Assembly: GCA_965153355.1 (NCBI GenBank)
Contig: OZ231128.1
Coordinates: forward strand, 14,818,001-14,882,000
Direction: 5' to 3'
From: Flaccisagitta enflata
Taxonomy: Eukaryota > Chaetognatha > Sagittoidea > Aphragmophora
Length of the DNA: 64,000 nucleotides
The notes below the pieces were generated by a model. The model was not told the DNA's origin and did not search any database. It saw only the letters and a program-made list of their open reading frames with translations. Positions 61,301 through 64,000 of this stretch are shown here, in pieces. Numbering within the stretch: the stretch's first letter is position 1; each line of letters begins with the position of its first letter. The translations under genes were made by a program, and so were the position numbers.

Positions 61301-61656
61301 AGAAACAAGCCCGACCGTGCTACAATGTGTCCGGGCTGTGTTTCTGCATGTATTGCACATATACGGAAAGAGGAACAGACGGATGAAACGACATAGTAAC
61401 ATAAAGAGGCTCTCAAAACATGTCTGTCGGTCATTTCAGTAAAGTATCTCACTGTGGCCATAATCAACCAAGAAACACAGTCTTTGCTCAGGCAGGATGG
61501 ACCGACGGTTGGACTGAACCAAATATAGAGATGCGTTTCTAACGGATGTATCAAAAATAGTCGCAAAAGCGTTAGATGGTCAGCGGTACCCATTGCCCCT
61601 ATGTAAGTAAGTAACTATGTAAGTTACTAAGTATATATGGGTGTGTGATGGTGAGA

Positions 61657-62233
61657 GGGGCAGCGGCCCCGAAGGGGCCGATGACCTATGCTTAGTGATT
61701 TATGAAGCTCCAGGATTGAATTTGAGCATCAATAATGGGATTTAAGCCTCAAGGCTGTGATTTGAGCCATGAGGCTGTGATTTGAGCCTCATGGCTGTGA
61801 TTTGAGCCTCGACGCTACAATTTGAGCCTCGAAGCTGCAATTTGAGCCTCAAGGCTAGGATTTGAGCCTTGAGGCTGTGATTTGAGGTTTTAGGCTGTGA
61901 TTTGAGCATCAAGGCTGAAATTTGAGACTTGAGGCTGGGATTTGTGGCTTTAGGCTGGGATTTGAGCCTTGAGGCTGGGATTTGAGCCTTGAGGCTAGGA
62001 TATGGGCCTCTAGACTGGGATTTGAGCCTCAAGGTTGGGATTTGAGCCTCTAGGCTAGGATTTGGGCCATGAGGCTAGGACTTGGGCCTCGAGACTAGGA
62101 TTTGGGCCTCAAGACTAGGATTAGGGCCCCAAGGCCAGGATATGAGCTTCGAAGGGGGTGGACGGAGAAGGAGAAGGAAAAATTTCCCCTATGTGTGAAA
62201 GCATAGGTCATCGGCCCCTTCGGGACCGCTGCC
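61657..62233. mobile_element. Foldback element E7
   Basis: GGGCAGCGGCCCCGAAGGGG and CCGATGACCTATGCTT pair with GCATAGGTCATCGGCCCCTT and CGGGACCGCTGCCC. About twenty GGCTGTGATTTGAGCCTC units of 21 bp fill it. The outer mark GGTCAGCGGTACCCATTGCC is at 61580. Confidence 0.78.
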
Positions 62234-62314
62234 CAAAAAGCATAGATTGGACAGCAGTCACCATGGGAAGAATATCGATTTCAATTTACCCATGAGAATT
62301 AGAAACAAGTAACG

Positions 62315-62410
62315 CGGGGTCACAATATTGCGGACGGGTGGGCAGGGGTGTCTAACCCTAATCAACACTTCACAATCCTCACCCCACACACACAAAAGCA
62401 CCTAAAGCGC
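62315..62410 (+). mobile_element. Family C repeat 5' part, interrupted by E8
   Basis: GCGGGGTCACAATATTGCGG and ACGGGTGGGCAGGGG, then a C-rich part ending AAAGCGCTC where the E8 foldback starts. GAGCGCTTT follows at the other side of E8 (about 63352). Confidence 0.65.
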
Positions 62411-62418
62411 TCTTTTTT

Positions 62419-63345
62419 GGGCAGCGGCCCCGAAGCGGCCCCTTCATACCCCCCTCCCCCCAGCCTCCAGGCCCATGACTCAGCCTGGAGGCCCATATCC
62501 CAGCCTGGAGGACCAAATCTCAGTCTTGAGGCCCAAATCCCCCCCTCAAGGCCCAAATCCCAACCCCAAGGCCCAGATTCCAGTCTCTAGGGATTTGGGC
62601 CTCAAAACTGGGATTTAGTCCTCCAGGCTGGGATATGGGCCTCCAGGTTGAGTTATGGGCCTAGATGGTGGGGGGGGGTGCGGAGAAGGAGGAGAAAATT
62701 CCCCATTCATGTGAAAGCATAACACCCCTCTCAAAATTAGGCGAACTGGGATCAGAGCAAGTCTGTAAATGCTTTATGAATTACAGATGAATAGTCTGAA
62801 TGTTAAGGTAACTTTACAATATGTAATTCCAGCAGCATTCTAAAAAAATTCTCTGAAGAAAGTCAACCAATGGCTCCTAATCTCTTATTTCAATTGGTAA
62901 CATGCTATGGTATTTTGGATGGAAGTTCCAAATTGTTAGGTTAAACCAACCTATTTGTCAAGGGATTCAGTCACTTTGTGGGGCTGTTCCTTATTCCTAA
63001 TGCGTCATTGTTACTTGGTAGATACATTACAACTCGGAAATGGCAGTTTTCTCCCCAATTATATGGACAAAAATGAGAAAGTTTGTGCCGTCTCCTCATG
63101 AAAAGATTTCTTGTCAAAATCAATAAAAGTCTTCCACCACATTTTTGACATAGCACACAACCAGGGCCCCACACGAACGTGAATGCTCCATTTGGCCTCG
63201 GTTTGCAAAGATACTATGTTTGAGCTATCTCTGTGTCAAATTTCAGCCCTCATAATGCATTTTTACTCTCAATTCTGATCATTTTCCGAGTTCGTTTAAT
63301 TTTGAGAGGGGTGTTAGGTCATCGACACCTTTGGGGCCGCTGCCC
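62419..63345. mobile_element. Foldback element E8 with nested TIR element
   Basis: GGGCAGCGGCCCCGAAGCGG at the left and CACCTTTGGGGCCGCTGCCC at the right. AGGCCCAAATCCCAACCCC units and their inverse fill the left part, and M3 occupies 62722-63314. Confidence 0.72.
62722..63314. mobile_element. TIR element M3 (593 bp, TA-flanked)
   Basis: ACACCCCTCTCAAAATTAGG and GCGAAC at the left; GTTCGTTTAATTTTGAGAGG and GGTGT at the right. TA is on both sides. It is nested in E8. Confidence 0.78.
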
Positions 63346-63439
63346 AAAAAAGAGCGCTTTAGATGCCTGTTTCCCCCTCAACTTTAACCACAACCTACTT
63401 AAGCAGGGCACGGGTACCGCTGACCATCTAACGCTTTTG

Positions 63440-63536
63440 CAGCTATTCATAGATCAATAGACCAATGATGGACCAACGGATGGGCCAATGGACAGACAAA
63501 GCGTCCTATAGAGATGCGTGTACGCATCTAAAAATA
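63440..63536 (+). mobile_element. Family B-like 3' end
   Basis: ACCAACGGATGGGCCAATGG and GACAGACAAAGCGTCC, then TATAGA and the hairpin GATGCGTGTACGCATC with TAAAAA. No matching 5' end was seen. Confidence 0.6.
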
Positions 63537-63732
63537 GCAATGCAAATTGATGTCATGAAGATCCATGCAAATTCCGTGCATGCATTAATCTGTCGCTTTG
63601 TCCCTTGGTCGGTTTGTTTGTCTGTCCATCTATCTGAATGGGCATTGCTATTTTTGCCCCTACCAGTAAATGTAGTGACTCAGGATCCTTCCAAATAAAG
63701 ATTTGAGTTCTTATGAGGGTTATTTGAACAGA

Positions 63733-63797
63733 TTCATTCATTCATTCATTCATTCATTCATTCATTCATTCATTCATTCATTCATTCATTCATTTAT
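63733..63797 (+). repeat. (ATTC)n microsatellite
   Basis: About sixteen units, ending 14 bases from the donor of the - strand exon 63811-64000, inside its intron. Confidence 0.94.
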
Positions 63798-63810
63798 TAC
63801 GCGAGAGTAC

Positions 63811-64000
63811 CTGGTTATGTTCAACGGCGTCTCGGGCAGGAGCGGGTGGCGACACCAAAGCTTCAGCGGTTTCGGGCGGGGGCGTGAGAGGGGCAGGGGC
63901 TTCCTCTAAGTTGGCGGCAGTAACAGCAGGAGGAGGAGAAGGAGGAGGAGGGGAAGAGGAATTTTCAGGCTCAATCACGGGTGCTGGTGGAAGAGGGAAC
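63811..64000 (-). CDS. Proline-rich gene, exon 1 of 3 visible (partial)
   Basis: This open exon runs in from beyond 64000. It encodes a low-complexity Pro/Ala/Ser/Glu segment (SSSPPPPSPPP, TPPPETAEALVSPPAPAR) ending in AVEHNQ at a GTACTC donor. The frame is phase 0 and could join 61087. The product is unrecognised. The long Pro-rich reading frame, donor and matching downstream exon support a real gene. Confidence 0.6.

Overview
The window looks like nuclear DNA of an invertebrate animal. It holds split genes with GT-AG introns, dense microsatellites, a CR1-type LINE, a Penelope-like retroelement, and very many short non-autonomous repeats. I cannot name the species. The short repeats carry tetranucleotide (ACGG/ACCG-type) tracts, subterminal inverted repeats and a 3' hairpin. 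That resembles the pearl/DINE/Helentron-associated elements best known from bivalves and insects, so a lophotrochozoan such as a mollusc is possible but not shown.

Host genes. (1) A legumain (asparaginyl endopeptidase, peptidase C13) gene on the + strand. I could place eleven coding exons between 43180 and 56360 by reading frame, splice sites and protein similarity. The catalytic His and Cys, the C-terminal four-cysteine domain and the stop codon are all present; only the first (signal-peptide) exon was not found. (2) A proline-rich gene of unknown function on the - strand, with exons at 63811-64000 (runs off the edge), 61004-61087 and 59374-59862. (3) A possible single-exon multipass membrane protein on the - strand at 4981-5838. 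I see no rRNA, tRNA or CRISPR.

Retroelements. A CR1-like LINE fills about 14.2-20.95 kb. Its ORF1 (PHD-like finger plus coiled coil) is split by an apparently intact Penelope-like element (15222-17613, RT plus GIY-YIG). An 11-bp target duplication and 179-bp terminal inverted repeats mark that insertion. The LINE ORF2 is dead: one frameshift and five in-frame stops.

Short repeats. The rest is mostly nested small elements. Families A, B, C and D share one architecture but carry different matched end sequences: a 5' motif complementary to the loop plus 3' arm of the terminal hairpin. Family E is a foldback family with long inverted ends (GGGCAGCGGCCCCGAAGGGG type). About five families of 0.4-0.8 kb TIR elements are flanked by TA. 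Family F is a 230-280 bp TIR element. There are also a 1.5-kb palindrome at 25.6-27.1 kb, a 1-kb minisatellite at 36.4-37.4 kb and a recent duplication at 22.2-23.8 kb. Much of the legumain intron sequence consists of these elements, and one lies only four bases after the legumain stop codon.

Layout: 0-4 kb microsatellites, E1 and a 219-bp direct repeat; 4.6-9.2 kb membrane ORF and TIR elements; 10.4-13.4 kb E2, D and A elements; 13.9-20.95 kb LINE with PLE; 21-40.4 kb repeat-only; 42-56.5 kb legumain; 57-59.3 kb repeats; 59.4-64 kb proline-rich gene.
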